Part shown: piece by piece, positions 8,518 through 18,163 of the stretch | Position numbering within the stretch: position 1 is the first letter of the stretch | How the letters are laid out: every line of letters begins with the position of its first letter | DNA from: Candidatus Marimicrobium litorale | GTDB lineage: Bacteria; Pseudomonadota; Gammaproteobacteria; Pseudomonadales; Halieaceae | Length of the DNA stretch: 64,000 nt | Direction of reading: 5' to 3' | Assembly (NCBI RefSeq): GCF_026262645.1 | Contig: NZ_SHNO01000001.1 | Coordinates: 1,116,001-1,180,000, forward strand | Program-made: the position numbers and the translations under genes | The notes under the pieces: model-generated | The model's database searches: none | What the model saw: only the letters and a program-made list of their open reading frames with translations | What the model was told of the DNA's origin: nothing

Positions 8518-9747
8518 CTAGAGCGGTAATCCGCCTACCGCCGCATTAACAGAGCCATTTTCGTTATACGCTCTCATCAACAGGTCGGCGATACGCATCT
8601 GGTGAACCTCGTCGGCCCCGTCTGCCAATCGTGCCCAGCGAGCTTGTTGTAGCATACCCGCCAGAGGGGAGTCCGTCGAATAACCCAATGCTCCGTGAAC
8701 CTGCATGGCTCTGTCACAGACGCGCCATAGCGTATTGGCAACATGGTGCTTGGCCATCGATACCTCTTGCTTAAAATCCATACCCTGCTCGATTTTGTAG
8801 GCAGCGTGCAGCACCATAAGCTTTGACGCATACAATTCCATGGCGCTGTCTGACATCATCCACTGGATGCTTTGCTTTTCGCTCAGTAACGAACCGTGGG
8901 CAAAGCGCTTCTGGGCACGATCTATCAACATCTCCAACGCCATCTCGATCTCGCCCAGCCACCGCATGCAGTGTGCGAGACGAGCGGGCCCCAGTCGCAC
9001 CTGTCCAAGTTTGTGACCGCCGCCGCGTTCACCGAGTAGATTGGCCTTTGGCACACGTACATCGGTGTAGCGAATTTCACAATGATTATGGCTCCCTGAC
9101 ATCGTCTCGATGTCACGCACCAGCTCAAAACCAGCAGAGTCGCAGTCCACAATAAACGCCGAGTTGCGAGCCTGCGGGATCTCTGCATCTGGATCAGTCC
9201 GAGCAATCACAATAGCGAAGCCAGCTCCCCTCGCGCCAGACGTAAACCACTTGTGACCATTAATCACCCACTCATCGCCATCCTCCACAGCACTCGTCTG
9301 AATAAGGGTGGGATCGGAGCCTGCCACTTCCGGCTCCGTCATAGAAAAGCAGGACCTTACTTCACCCGCCAGCAGCGGGTTGAGGTAATGCTCTCGCTGG
9401 TACTCAGTAGCAAAGTGATACAGCGTATGCATGTTCCCTTCATCAGGCGCATGGGCGTTCAGAATATAGGGGCCATAGGGCACCTTTGCCGACTCTGCTG
9501 CCACAGCGGCCAGCGCGGTGACTCCCAGACCCATGCCGCCCGCATCCTCAGGCATATGCGGCAACCACAATCCTCTTTCTTTTGCCTCAACCCGAAGTGA
9601 CTTAATCAGCGCGGACCAGTCGTCCCGCGAGACATCCTCCTGGTCTCGTAGCTCCCTGAACCTGGCCTTGACGGTATTCGTCATGAAATCTCGAACAGAC
9701 TGTCTGGCCTGCTCCACCTCGGGGCTAAAAGTAAAATCAATTGCCAT
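8518..9747 (-). CDS. Acyl-CoA dehydrogenase family protein
   Basis: A 409-residue FAD-dependent acyl-CoA dehydrogenase, the normal family length. The N-terminal helical domain, the middle FAD-binding sheet (CFSMTEPEVAGSDPT, WFTSGARGAGFAIVIART) and the C-terminal helical domain (QVHGALGYSTDSPLA, then DGADEVHQMRIADLLM) are all present; the Glu in DGADEVH is where many members place the catalytic base. A GGAGA ribosome-binding site precedes the ATG by four bases. It introduces an alpha,beta double bond into an acyl-CoA thioester. It is divergent from the small membrane protein gene at 9952. No operator copy was found upstream. Confidence 0.9.
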   Translation of the reverse strand: MAIDFTFSPEVEQARQSVRDFMTNTVKARFRELRDQEDVSRDDWSALIKSLRVEAKERGLWLPHMPEDAGGMGLGVTALAAVAAESAKVPYGPYILNAHAPDEGNMHTLYHFATEYQREHYLNPLLAGEVRSCFSMTEPEVAGSDPTLIQTSAVEDGDEWVINGHKWFTSGARGAGFAIVIARTDPDAEIPQARNSAFIVDCDSAGFELVRDIETMSGSHNHCEIRYTDVRVPKANLLGERGGGHKLGQVRLGPARLAHCMRWLGEIEMALEMLIDRAQKRFAHGSLLSEKQSIQWMMSDSAMELYASKLMVLHAAYKIEQGMDFKQEVSMAKHHVANTLWRVCDRAMQVHGALGYSTDSPLAGMLQQARWARLADGADEVHQMRIADLLMRAYNENGSVNAAVGGLPL

Positions 9748-9951
9748 TCTATCTCCAGTTTAATCATCGGTAACCGGGCGTCGCGGCAAACGTTGCGCGC
9801 ACGTTCCTCACCAGTATCATCTGTTATCCCGAATTTGAACACAAGATCGTGCGTTCCTTCTCAACTATCGACCTTGTAACCTCCCACCGATGTACTTTTT
9901 AGCCTAAATTGGTTAGTGTTGCTGGGTTGCCACAGTCTTTGGAGCACTGAC

Positions 9952-10179
9952 ATGCTGAGAACCCTTTTCGCTTTGACGGCGCTTTTCAGCGTCTCGCAGG
10001 GGGCTTTTGCCTATCTTGATCCCGGTACAGGAAGCATGATCCTGCAAGGCGTGATAGCAGCTATCGCCGTGGTCGGCTTCACCATAAAAAGCTACTGGTA
10101 TAAGATCCGTTCTTTTTTTGGTAAAGGCGGCTCAGCCAGTCTCCTCGATGACGACGAGGATGGGCAGCGCTCAGAGTAA
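9952..10179 (+). CDS. Small DPGTGS-motif membrane protein
   Basis: A 75-residue protein with an N-terminal signal-like hydrophobic segment (LRTLFALTALFSVSQGAFA), the motif YLDPGTGSMILQ, a second hydrophobic stretch (GVIAAIAVVGFTIKSYW), a basic patch and an acidic tail (DDDEDG). A GTG 36 bases upstream would add a polar leader before the hydrophobic start, so I chose ATG 9952, with GGAG upstream. Small proteins with this motif occur widely; their function is not known to me. Here it is followed after 56 bases by a NoeA-like methyltransferase on the same strand, so the two may work together at the cell surface. Confidence 0.7.
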   Translation: MLRTLFALTALFSVSQGAFAYLDPGTGSMILQGVIAAIAVVGFTIKSYWYKIRSFFGKGGSASLLDDDEDGQRSE

Positions 10180-10235
10180 AGCGGCAAGCAGAGCACCCTT
10201 TCCTGAACTTTTTCCAATCACAAGAAAAATAGTCC

Positions 10236-11630
10236 ATGGATACTCTTTCTTCTTCGTTCCGTGATCCCAGTGGATTCGTTTTTTTACATGACGGAGTGGT
10301 ACATCGGCAGGTTAATAACTCTTTTGCAGCGAGCTATGACACATTTCTATCATCAGGTCTCTACGATAAACTGGTCCAGCGAAAGCTGTTAGTCGCTCAC
10401 GAGGAGATCACTGACGGCAGCGTCGCGGGCACACACGACTGCTACCGCATCCTTAAGCCGCAGCAGATTCCATTTGTCTCCTATCCCTACGAGTGGAGCT
10501 TCAGCCAACTCAAAGACGCTGCGATGCTAACACTCAAGGTGCAGCACGAAGCCATACGACATGGCTTTATTCTCAAGGATGCCTCTGCCTACAACGTGCA
10601 GTTTCTCGATTCGCGCCCGGTATTTATTGATACGCTGTCCTTCGACACCTACGACCCAGGCACGCCCTGGGTCGCCTATAAACAATTCTGCCAGCATTTT
10701 CTGGCTCCTTTGGCGTTGATGGCACATACGGACGTCGAGCTGTCGAAATTAATGATCAGTCACATTGACGGCGTGCCTCTCACGCTGGCCAGCAAGCTAC
10801 TACCATTCAAAACACGCTTTAACTACGCCATAGCTACACACATCCACTTGCACTCTCGTATGCAACAGCAGCACGCCGACAACGCGTCGGGCGATACACC
10901 CCTTGCTAGCAAGCATTCATCGCTTTCGGAACAGAGCCTGAATGCCCTGATGGAAGCGCTGGCGAAAACAGTGCAGAAGCTAACATGGAAGATGCCTGAC
11001 ACTGAATGGGGCGACTACTACGAAAACACGAATTACTCCGACCGTGCCGGCGAAGAAAAAAGAGATTTGGTTGACCGTCTGCTGGGCAGCATCCCAGATC
11101 AACTGGCTGTCGTGCAGGACTTTGGCGCTAATACCGGCGAATTTAGTCGCATCGCTGCAAAACACTGCGCATTGGTGGTTTCACAGGATATTGATCCCGT
11201 TGCAGTAGAAATGAACTACCGGAAAAGCGCGTCCGATGGACCGGCCAACATCTTGCCATTAATTCAGGATTTCAGCTCTCCCTCGCCGGCTATCGGCTGG
11301 GGTAACGCCGAGCGGGATTCTTTTTTACAGCGAAGCCACTGTGACGCATTACTGGTTCTTGCGCTTGTTCATCACTTGGCGATCAGCAACAATGTTCCTC
11401 TGTCAAAGATCGCCGCTTTGTTTGCCAGCCTCACGCGTTGGCTGGTAATAGAGTTCGTCCCCAAAGAGGACTCTCAGGTAATTCGTTTACTCGCCACCCG
11501 GGAAGATATTTTTCCGGACTATACCCGCGACGGCTTTGAAGCCGCATTTTTTCACCACTTTACCATCGAGGAATCCTCGCCGGTGGCTGAAAGTGAACGC
11601 ACTCTTTACCTGATGAAGACGCGAACCTGA
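10236..11630 (+). CDS. NoeA-like SAM-dependent methyltransferase with kinase-like N-terminal motif
   Basis: A 464-residue protein. The C-terminal part has a class I methyltransferase fold: motif I DFGANTGEFS (295-304), the acidic SQDIDP strand end (316-321) and the LLVLALVHHL strand. The N-terminal half matches nodulation protein NoeA-type methyltransferases. It also holds KDASAYN (114-120) followed by FID (130-132), with the Asp-x4-Asn and later Asp spacing of aminoglycoside-phosphotransferase/kinase catalytic loops. It follows the DPGTGS small protein and faces the DUF3604 gene. The likely role is modification of a surface glycan or lipid; the substrate is unknown. Confidence 0.72.
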   Translation: MDTLSSSFRDPSGFVFLHDGVVHRQVNNSFAASYDTFLSSGLYDKLVQRKLLVAHEEITDGSVAGTHDCYRILKPQQIPFVSYPYEWSFSQLKDAAMLTLKVQHEAIRHGFILKDASAYNVQFLDSRPVFIDTLSFDTYDPGTPWVAYKQFCQHFLAPLALMAHTDVELSKLMISHIDGVPLTLASKLLPFKTRFNYAIATHIHLHSRMQQQHADNASGDTPLASKHSSLSEQSLNALMEALAKTVQKLTWKMPDTEWGDYYENTNYSDRAGEEKRDLVDRLLGSIPDQLAVVQDFGANTGEFSRIAAKHCALVVSQDIDPVAVEMNYRKSASDGPANILPLIQDFSSPSPAIGWGNAERDSFLQRSHCDALLVLALVHHLAISNNVPLSKIAALFASLTRWLVIEFVPKEDSQVIRLLATREDIFPDYTRDGFEAAFFHHFTIEESSPVAESERTLYLMKTRT

Positions 11631-11648
11631 CAACACGACAACTGTAAG

Positions 11649-13898
11649 CTAATCCTGATCGATTAAAGCACTTATGTCGCGCCGCCCGTGCTCGTAGTCT
11701 ACAAATATTGGCGAAGACCAGGCTCTCTCCTCCACATCAGCCAGACAATCATCATCGTAAGCCGTTGCGTCGTTCACACTGCATGGACTGACCGAAATGC
11801 ACTGTCCGGCCTCATCGTATTCGCAGCGCAGATTTTCGCCATTTACCGTCGGAGTAGCCGCCTGCAGAGCACGCACATAATACAGTGCATCACGACCAGC
11901 ACTGCGGTATTCAGGATCACTGAAACGCACAGTACAGCCGTTGCCCTGATCCTCGCAGGGCAAAACGCGCCAGGGGTCTTCGATTAGCGAACCAACCTCC
12001 TCAAATGCGTTGACCTGCGGTTGAATTCTCACAACCTCAATACGATCGATACGTTTACGGCGGTCTCCCGGAAAATAACACTGGGCGCCACACAACCGCT
12101 CTAAACGGTCCTGAGACAACGCTCGATGACTGTCCGCTGGACAACCGTCCTTCTGTTCAAACGCGCCCAGAGCATTTACCTCGAACTCAGGTGTTGTGCT
12201 TTGAGTGACAACGGTACCCATGGGCTGCCTCCCCCCCTCGCCCACCAGGTCGAACCACAGCAGGATACGGTCTCCACTGGTGCCGTAGACCTCTTTACGC
12301 TGCAGCGCGCTCCACACAGCCTGCCGATCACGTCCTGCGGCATGCACCGCCACCAGTCCACCGGTACCGAAAAAAGATGCAAATCGTTCAAAATACGGGC
12401 CAGATAGACCGCCGGTCTCCTGCAGAGTAACGAAATCAGGTTTGGGCTCCTGCTCGACCAGGAACGCAGGCGGTCCAAGCAGGCCCAGCGCTGCATCGGA
12501 CATCCTGCGTCGCATGACTTCCTTATAACCGGTGCCCGGCCGCGCGGTATGAACATCCGATGAGCCAATCATGCCCCAGCGAAAGCGCTTGGGTGTGACG
12601 GACGGGTTATCAAAATTGCGAATCGCCAACCCATACTGCACAGACAACATCGGCCGATGGTTGTAGGCCGGCATATAGCAATCGCGACATTGTCCAGCGT
12701 CCAGCCAGTCCTCCACCCGTCCGCCAGGAATCGTCCAATGGCCTGAATCCTTGGTCAGAATAAAATTCGCACGGGTGTCTGCCGCCCTGCGGTCACACTG
12801 CGGCCTGAACTCACCCGACGCCAGACAACGATCGCGAATTATCTCACCGGCGCGCCAACACTCTGGCAAATAATCACTCGTCGGTGGCGGGCATTCCGCG
12901 TCACCGTGATTATCCTGCACCACCGCGCGCCAGGGCCTGTATTCCTCGATGTTACCGTGCCCTGAAAACACCTCGATCAGCGGCTCGTGCTGATCGGGGC
13001 GGGTGTGCGCAGCCAACTGCTTATCCCAGCTGCTGCCTGGCGGGGTATAGAAGCCCCAGGTGTTGCCATGGGGAATCGCCAGGTAAGGGAAACCCCAGTC
13101 ATCCATCTTGGCAAATAATTCTGCAGGTGTGGAGGCACTTTCCTGGCAATCAAACGGCAGGTCACGAACAGGCTCACCCGTCACACAGGGTATCAGTTCA
13201 TCGCGGTCCTGCAGGAAACGCATAAAATCGAAGTATCGCTGGCGCTCCTCACTGCTGTTCGCGCCCGCTATCAGAAGCAAACGCATTATCGTGCCGTAAG
13301 GGTCTGCACCACCGGGAAACAACTGTTCCCGTGAAGCGATAGGGCGTATCGGTACATCTCCTTCCATGGTATCGCGAAGAACAATATTCTTGTGGCCGTA
13401 ATGCTCTGCCGGTGTGTCCCCAATCTGGGTCCACTCCCAGCCCAGAAATGTCACCATATCGGGATTACTTGGATCACCCGCCGCTGCATTGCATTGCCGC
13501 ACCATATCTCTTGTTTGAGACCACTGCGCAGCGGTCAGACCCTCCGCGTGATCGTTAATTGACCAAAAATCCAGCACGGCACAGTAGCGCGCAAAATCAC
13601 AGGCGTCTGCAGGCGGGTGCGAGCCCTCCCCCCGGTACATCGGCAGGCTAATGTTATACGCGTCAAAAGAATAGGTAGTGTGCGCATGCAGGTCTCCGAA
13701 CAGAATCTGCTTATCGCGCCCGGTCGGACTAAAGTTCTCCACGAGCTGGTTTCGAGCATCTGCACCACGCGGGCGCTCCTCCAAAGTCCCTGTAGACTGC
13801 CGCTCACCAAAAAAACCCGTCGTCGCCAGGTAAACCCAAAGGCCTGCCGCGAACGACGCGGTTACAAAAAGAACCAGGAAAAAACGTATTAATTTCAT
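11649..13898 (-). CDS. DUF3604 family protein, membrane-anchored or secreted (copy 1)
   Basis: A 749-residue protein with an N-terminal hydrophobic anchor or signal (residues 5-27) and a long DUF3604 domain. The domain begins with the PHP-like metal-binding motif FGDLHAHTTYSFDA and later has IPHGNTWG and GSSDVHTARPGTG, whose His and Asp residues could bind metals as in PHP-superfamily phosphoesterases. Because of the anchor it probably acts in the periplasm or outer envelope. The many Cys residues in the C-terminal third would suit disulfides. It converges with the methyltransferase gene. A second, shorter DUF3604 gene lies at 36544. Function unknown. Confidence 0.8.
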   Translation of the reverse strand: MKLIRFFLVLFVTASFAAGLWVYLATTGFFGERQSTGTLEERPRGADARNQLVENFSPTGRDKQILFGDLHAHTTYSFDAYNISLPMYRGEGSHPPADACDFARYCAVLDFWSINDHAEGLTAAQWSQTRDMVRQCNAAAGDPSNPDMVTFLGWEWTQIGDTPAEHYGHKNIVLRDTMEGDVPIRPIASREQLFPGGADPYGTIMRLLLIAGANSSEERQRYFDFMRFLQDRDELIPCVTGEPVRDLPFDCQESASTPAELFAKMDDWGFPYLAIPHGNTWGFYTPPGSSWDKQLAAHTRPDQHEPLIEVFSGHGNIEEYRPWRAVVQDNHGDAECPPPTSDYLPECWRAGEIIRDRCLASGEFRPQCDRRAADTRANFILTKDSGHWTIPGGRVEDWLDAGQCRDCYMPAYNHRPMLSVQYGLAIRNFDNPSVTPKRFRWGMIGSSDVHTARPGTGYKEVMRRRMSDAALGLLGPPAFLVEQEPKPDFVTLQETGGLSGPYFERFASFFGTGGLVAVHAAGRDRQAVWSALQRKEVYGTSGDRILLWFDLVGEGGRQPMGTVVTQSTTPEFEVNALGAFEQKDGCPADSHRALSQDRLERLCGAQCYFPGDRRKRIDRIEVVRIQPQVNAFEEVGSLIEDPWRVLPCEDQGNGCTVRFSDPEYRSAGRDALYYVRALQAATPTVNGENLRCEYDEAGQCISVSPCSVNDATAYDDDCLADVEERAWSSPIFVDYEHGRRDISALIDQD

Positions 13899-13952
13899 TG
13901 GCCTATTTTTACCACCGAGTGAACTGGCTTGCTCATGCCCAAAGCCGATCGG

Positions 13953-14717
13953 CTAGTCGAAACGCGGCAGCCTACCATTTTGTTGACCGCCGGACAGGTC
14001 CAGTATCTGCCCGTTGATATAACCTGAACGCTGCGAATCAGAAAGAAATAGCGCTGCTTCGGCCATATCTTCCAGCGTACCCATACGTTGACAGGGCGTA
14101 TTCTTGATATGGCCATCAATCACCGGCTGCATGTCGAAAAAACCATCAGTCATGTCGGTCTGGATCAGGCCGGCGGCAATAGAATTGAAACGGACGTTAG
14201 TGCCCTGCTCCCCATACTCAACTGCCGCAACTCTGACCGCGTAGTCGATACCTGCTCTAGCCGCTGAATAAGCGGCCAGACCCGGACCAGGCAGGCGCGC
14301 AGTCAAAGACGAGATTGTAATAACCGAACCACCCTCCGTCATAGCGGCAGCCGCATGTCGGAAAAATAGCAATGCACCGACCACACTGACTTCCATTGTG
14401 GGGCGGATATCATCCGCCGTGATTTCCGCAATTACGACACCTGAATGTATGCCCGCGGAAAAAACCGCTACATCCACACTGCCGTAAGTTTCTGTAGCCA
14501 CCTTGAAAAGGTTTTGAATATCGCCATCACGGGTAACATCACACGCGACCGCGGTGCCTTTTATCTCAGCCGCGAGTTTCTCAAGAGGCTCCTTCCGCCG
14601 CGCAGACACCACCGTATTTGCACCTTCTTCCGCTAACCGTCGAGCAATAGCTGTGCCGAAGTTTGCAGTGCCGGAAGCACCCAATATGACTGCTGTTTTC
14701 CCTGCGAGTGTCGACAT
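13953..14717 (-). CDS. SDR family oxidoreductase with atypical YxxxR motif
   Basis: A 254-residue short-chain dehydrogenase. The nucleotide loop GASGTANFG is of the longer, FabI-reminiscent type, and SAGIHSG replaces the usual NNAG. The catalytic Tyr150 is followed by Arg154 where the family normally has Lys (YSAAR). The C-terminal ILDLSGGQQN segment is normal. I chose ATG 14717, which has AAGGT ten bases upstream, over TTG 14723. It is the last gene of the nine-gene minus-strand operon, 61 bases after the preceding SDR. It may still reduce or oxidise a substrate, but the Arg change makes the mechanism uncertain. Confidence 0.8.
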   Translation of the reverse strand: MSTLAGKTAVILGASGTANFGTAIARRLAEEGANTVVSARRKEPLEKLAAEIKGTAVACDVTRDGDIQNLFKVATETYGSVDVAVFSAGIHSGVVIAEITADDIRPTMEVSVVGALLFFRHAAAAMTEGGSVITISSLTARLPGPGLAAYSAARAGIDYAVRVAAVEYGEQGTNVRFNSIAAGLIQTDMTDGFFDMQPVIDGHIKNTPCQRMGTLEDMAEAALFLSDSQRSGYINGQILDLSGGQQNGRLPRFD

Positions 14718-14778
14718 GGTCAAAATTACCTTTTATGTTCATTGGAATTGAAGAAAACGTCTCTCGGCGGTTTACCCG

Positions 14779-15708
14779 CTACGATCTGTTATCAGCAAAA
14801 TCTGTCATTTGACAACTACGCTGCCACAGCGCCGCACAGGCATCCTCGTCTTGAGCAAGCTTGTGTAACACCTTTTTCTCACGACAATCGCTAAAAAAGA
14901 GCCCGCCGCGTTGTTCGTAGTCAGGACTGGTAGCTGCGTACAGCGAGGTGGCCGCGCCACGCGGAACCGTTTTCATTAACGGCAACATAAATACGCCGAG
15001 CAGCATAAATGGAATCGATTGGTCACGAGCAAGCTCTGTTGCAATAACTCCCGGATGCAAAGCATTGGCGAAGATACCTTCCCCGGCATAACGTCGATTA
15101 AATTCATTAGAGAACATCAGGTTCATCAACTTCGAATCACCATACGAGCGGAAGCCGCTAAACTTACGCGATTCCCAATTAAGATCTTGAAGCTGCGGTG
15201 TAAGCGTTGCCATTCCCATAGCTGAAGAGGAAACCATTACCACGCGCGCTCCCTTTGCTGCCGATAAGGAGTCGAGAAGCAGGTTGGTAAAGAGGAAGTG
15301 GCCCAGATGATTAATACCCATGTGCGCCTCAAACCCATCCTCTGTTCGACGCTCCATGGGTATCATGATGCCGGCGTTGTTAATTAGCAGATGCAGTGGA
15401 CGCTGCCACTCTTTGAATACCTCGGCCGAGGTACGAACCGCCGCGAGTGAATTCAGATCAAGTTCAAGAAAATCAAGCTGCGCTTCTGAGATTTTACCCA
15501 CGGATGAATCGACTATCTCCTGCTTCGCCTCCATTGCCTTGGCCCGGTTTCGGCAGGCCATAGTCACATGCGCTCCGCGCAGTGCCAGCACTCTGGCGGT
15601 TTCCTGGCCTAGTCCGGTGTTCGCGCCGGTAACGAGCGCATTTTTCCCCGACAGGTCTACGCCTTCACTGACCTGCTCCGCATTAGAACGCCGACTGAAT
15701 CGGGTCAT
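14779..15708 (-). CDS. SDR family oxidoreductase, retinol-dehydrogenase-like
   Basis: A 309-residue SDR of the longer retinol dehydrogenase/WWOX-like type: TGANTGLGQETARVL cofactor loop, MACRNRAKA adenosine-binding turn, NNAGIM segment, and Ser followed by the YGDSK catalytic motif. Its ATG shares one base with the stop of the upstream CoA ligase gene (TAATG), so translation is coupled. The family acts on alcohols and ketones of hydrophobic isoprenoid or aromatic molecules, which suits an operon with carotenoid-cleavage-type oxygenases. The substrate is inference only. Confidence 0.83.
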   Translation of the reverse strand: MTRFSRRSNAEQVSEGVDLSGKNALVTGANTGLGQETARVLALRGAHVTMACRNRAKAMEAKQEIVDSSVGKISEAQLDFLELDLNSLAAVRTSAEVFKEWQRPLHLLINNAGIMIPMERRTEDGFEAHMGINHLGHFLFTNLLLDSLSAAKGARVVMVSSSAMGMATLTPQLQDLNWESRKFSGFRSYGDSKLMNLMFSNEFNRRYAGEGIFANALHPGVIATELARDQSIPFMLLGVFMLPLMKTVPRGAATSLYAATSPDYEQRGGLFFSDCREKKVLHKLAQDEDACAALWQRSCQMTDFADNRS

Positions 15709-17327
15709 TAGACGGTATCCTCCAGTATTGTCCTGATCTGTCGCCGAAGTACGTCTTTCCGCACTTTCCCGCTCGCAGTGCGGGGCAAATTACGCACAAA
15801 TTCGATACGTTGCGGGATCTTCTGCTTAGCCAGCTGAGCTTTGTCGGCAAACCCTGTCACCGCGTCGACATCTACATCACTATCGGCCACTACAAAAGCA
15901 CAAACGCCCTCCCCCAGCCGCTCGTGCGGCATAGCAACAACGGCCGCCTCATGAATGCCAGGGTGATCATGGAGTACATCCTCCACTTCCTTGGCACTGA
16001 TGTTCTCACCACCGCGTATGATGATGTCTTTTTTTCGGTCTGTGATCAGAATTGCGTTGTCATTAGTGCGCCGGCCGATATCACCTGTATAGAAATAACC
16101 CTGTTCGTCATGCGCATCACGATTTTGCGCCAGATCCGCATAACCCAGCATCATCCCTGCGCCGCGAGCAGCAATCTCGCCATCGACCTCGAATCCGACT
16201 TCGACACCGTTCTCATCGAGAATCTTGACATCGTAGCCATAGATCATGCCATCGGTAGTGGCAGCCAGTTCTCGCTGACTCGCGTCAACAAACCCCTGAG
16301 TGATAACCGGTGTTTCGGTACTTCCGTAGACGCGAAATGCACAACAATTCTCCAGTTCATCGCAAGCGCTGTTGATCACCTGATGCGGGACCGCCGCCCC
16401 ACCACAGGCAAATAGACGCATGCTCGGCAGCTTGGTGCCATTCCTTTTCGCTGCCGCAACCAGTTCAACAAGAAAAGGGGTCGCTCCGACGCTCGCAGTG
16501 GCTCCAATCTCATCAATAAAAGCAACTGCTGCATCAGCATCCCAACGCGACATCAAGGCTGACTTCACCGGCGTCACAAAAGGCAATACCATACCGGAAC
16601 CGTAGCCCGTAATATGAGTGACAGGCGACGGCATCAACATGATATCGCTGTGATCCATTTCCCAATGATCCAGCGAGTTCTGTATCACACGTGCCAGAGT
16701 ATTATGACTGTGCAGAACAGCTTTTGGCGTCCCGGTAGTGCCAGAGGTGTAAAGGATACATTTGATGCTATTTGGGTCTACCTCCGGCAGCTCCGCTAAA
16801 TCAATCGGCTCGTTGTCCACGAGGTGCTCATAACGCAGCGTCCCCTCATGATCGTCTACGGCTCGCACCGTGACGACATATTCGAGCTGCGGTAAGGCGG
16901 GCCGCAACGCGTCAATCATCGATGGGAATTCAGCACTGCGAAACTGTTCCGGTATAAAAATAAGACGGGCGTTACAGTCAGCCAGAATAAAGCGCAGCTC
17001 TCTGTCCCTGTAGATCGGTATAACCGGATTCACGATCAAGCCCAGCGCTGAAGCGGCTATGTCCAGCACCACCGATTCACGCCAATTGGGTAATTGGAAA
17101 CTGATCACATCGCCTGCTATCAATCCCAGTTTGCGCAAGCCAGTCGCCAGTCGTCGCGCTTCTGCAGCAATGGAACCATAGGTAATCGATGCTTCGCCTT
17201 CAACATAGATTGCTACATCTTCCGGTGTTTCCTCGGCTTTCTTCCAAGCACCACTGGCGATCGTTCTATTAGCCCATTGCGAGCCGTCACGGGCAATCCG
17301 CGCCTCACTGAGTGGATTGTTAATCAA
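15708..17327 (-). CDS. Acyl-CoA synthetase (AMP-forming)
   Basis: A 539-residue ANL-superfamily adenylate-forming ligase, full length. Seen are the P-loop-like YTSGTTGTPKAVLHSH, the ATP-binding YGSTETPV, the YFYTGDIGR hinge region and the C-terminal catalytic-lysine segment RTASGKVRKDVL. It makes an acyl-CoA from a carboxylic acid via an acyl-adenylate; the sequence resembles cyclohexanecarboxylate- or fatty-acid-type ligases. The start is TTG: no ATG or GTG lies near, and AAGGGG sits eight bases before it. In the operon it would commit an acid product to CoA-dependent degradation by the thiolase-fold and dehydrogenase partners. Confidence 0.88.
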   Translation of the reverse strand: MINNPLSEARIARDGSQWANRTIASGAWKKAEETPEDVAIYVEGEASITYGSIAAEARRLATGLRKLGLIAGDVISFQLPNWRESVVLDIAASALGLIVNPVIPIYRDRELRFILADCNARLIFIPEQFRSAEFPSMIDALRPALPQLEYVVTVRAVDDHEGTLRYEHLVDNEPIDLAELPEVDPNSIKCILYTSGTTGTPKAVLHSHNTLARVIQNSLDHWEMDHSDIMLMPSPVTHITGYGSGMVLPFVTPVKSALMSRWDADAAVAFIDEIGATASVGATPFLVELVAAAKRNGTKLPSMRLFACGGAAVPHQVINSACDELENCCAFRVYGSTETPVITQGFVDASQRELAATTDGMIYGYDVKILDENGVEVGFEVDGEIAARGAGMMLGYADLAQNRDAHDEQGYFYTGDIGRRTNDNAILITDRKKDIIIRGGENISAKEVEDVLHDHPGIHEAAVVAMPHERLGEGVCAFVVADSDVDVDAVTGFADKAQLAKQKIPQRIEFVRNLPRTASGKVRKDVLRRQIRTILEDTV

Positions 17328-17365
17328 GGTTTAAACCCCTTAGTCTGGAAATTGTTTGTACTGCG

Positions 17366-18151
17366 CTAAAGTTCAGAGAGAACGTGTCCGCCATCTACAG
17401 TGATTGCTGCGCCAGTCATCAGCGAGCCTGCATCAGATGCCAGCAACAAGAGTGGGCCGTCCAGTTCGGGCAATTCCCCTGTGCGACGCTGTGGGATTCG
17501 CCTAATCAAGGCCTGGCCATCTTCCGTCTTAAACCATTCCCGATTTAGCGGGGTCTGAAAATAGCCGGGGCACAGCGCATTTACTCGTATATTGTGCTGA
17601 GCGAATTCTACCGCCGCCGCCTTTGTAAACTGCACGACACCGGCTTTTGAAGCGCAATAATTCGTCAGGGCTTTTTGCACACGGTCGGCCGTTATCGAAG
17701 CGATGTTCACAATGCTTCCGCCGGATGCCGCTGCAATCATACGCTTCGCGCTCTCGCGTGTGCAGTATGCGACTCCCGTAAGGTTGGTAGCAATGACGCT
17801 ATTCCAGTCATCATCATCCTGATCCAACAATAACTTGGGTATGGTAATCCCGGCATTATTTATCAGTACTGTGACAACGCCAAAATGCCTCTGCGCCTGC
17901 TCAAAAGCCGAAGCCACGCTCGCACTGTCCGTGACATCCATGGTCACCGCTATAGCTTCGCCGCCGGCCGCTACAATTTTATCAGCCTCCTGTTGTATCA
18001 GGTCGGTGCGCCGCGCCGCGAGTACCACCCGAGCACCAGCCTTCGCCAGTAAGGGCGCAAAATGACAGCCAAACCCACTGGAAGCGCCAGTAACAAGGGC
18101 GACCTTTCCCTGCAGAGAGAAACTTTTTAACAACTCAGATAGTTGATTCAT
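17366..18151 (-). CDS. SDR family NAD(P)-dependent oxidoreductase
   Basis: A classical 261-residue SDR with TGASSGFG, the AARR turn after the second strand (suggesting NADP), NNAGIT, catalytic Ser and YCASK, plus PGYFQTPLN after the sixth strand. It lies 12 bases downstream of the Rieske oxygenase gene, so it may act on a hydroxylated product of that enzyme. It is a member of the nine-gene minus-strand operon. Confidence 0.85.
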   Translation of the reverse strand: MNQLSELLKSFSLQGKVALVTGASSGFGCHFAPLLAKAGARVVLAARRTDLIQQEADKIVAAGGEAIAVTMDVTDSASVASAFEQAQRHFGVVTVLINNAGITIPKLLLDQDDDDWNSVIATNLTGVAYCTRESAKRMIAAASGGSIVNIASITADRVQKALTNYCASKAGVVQFTKAAAVEFAQHNIRVNALCPGYFQTPLNREWFKTEDGQALIRRIPQRRTGELPELDGPLLLLASDAGSLMTGAAITVDGGHVLSEL

Positions 18152-18163
18152 TTTTCGTTTTAC

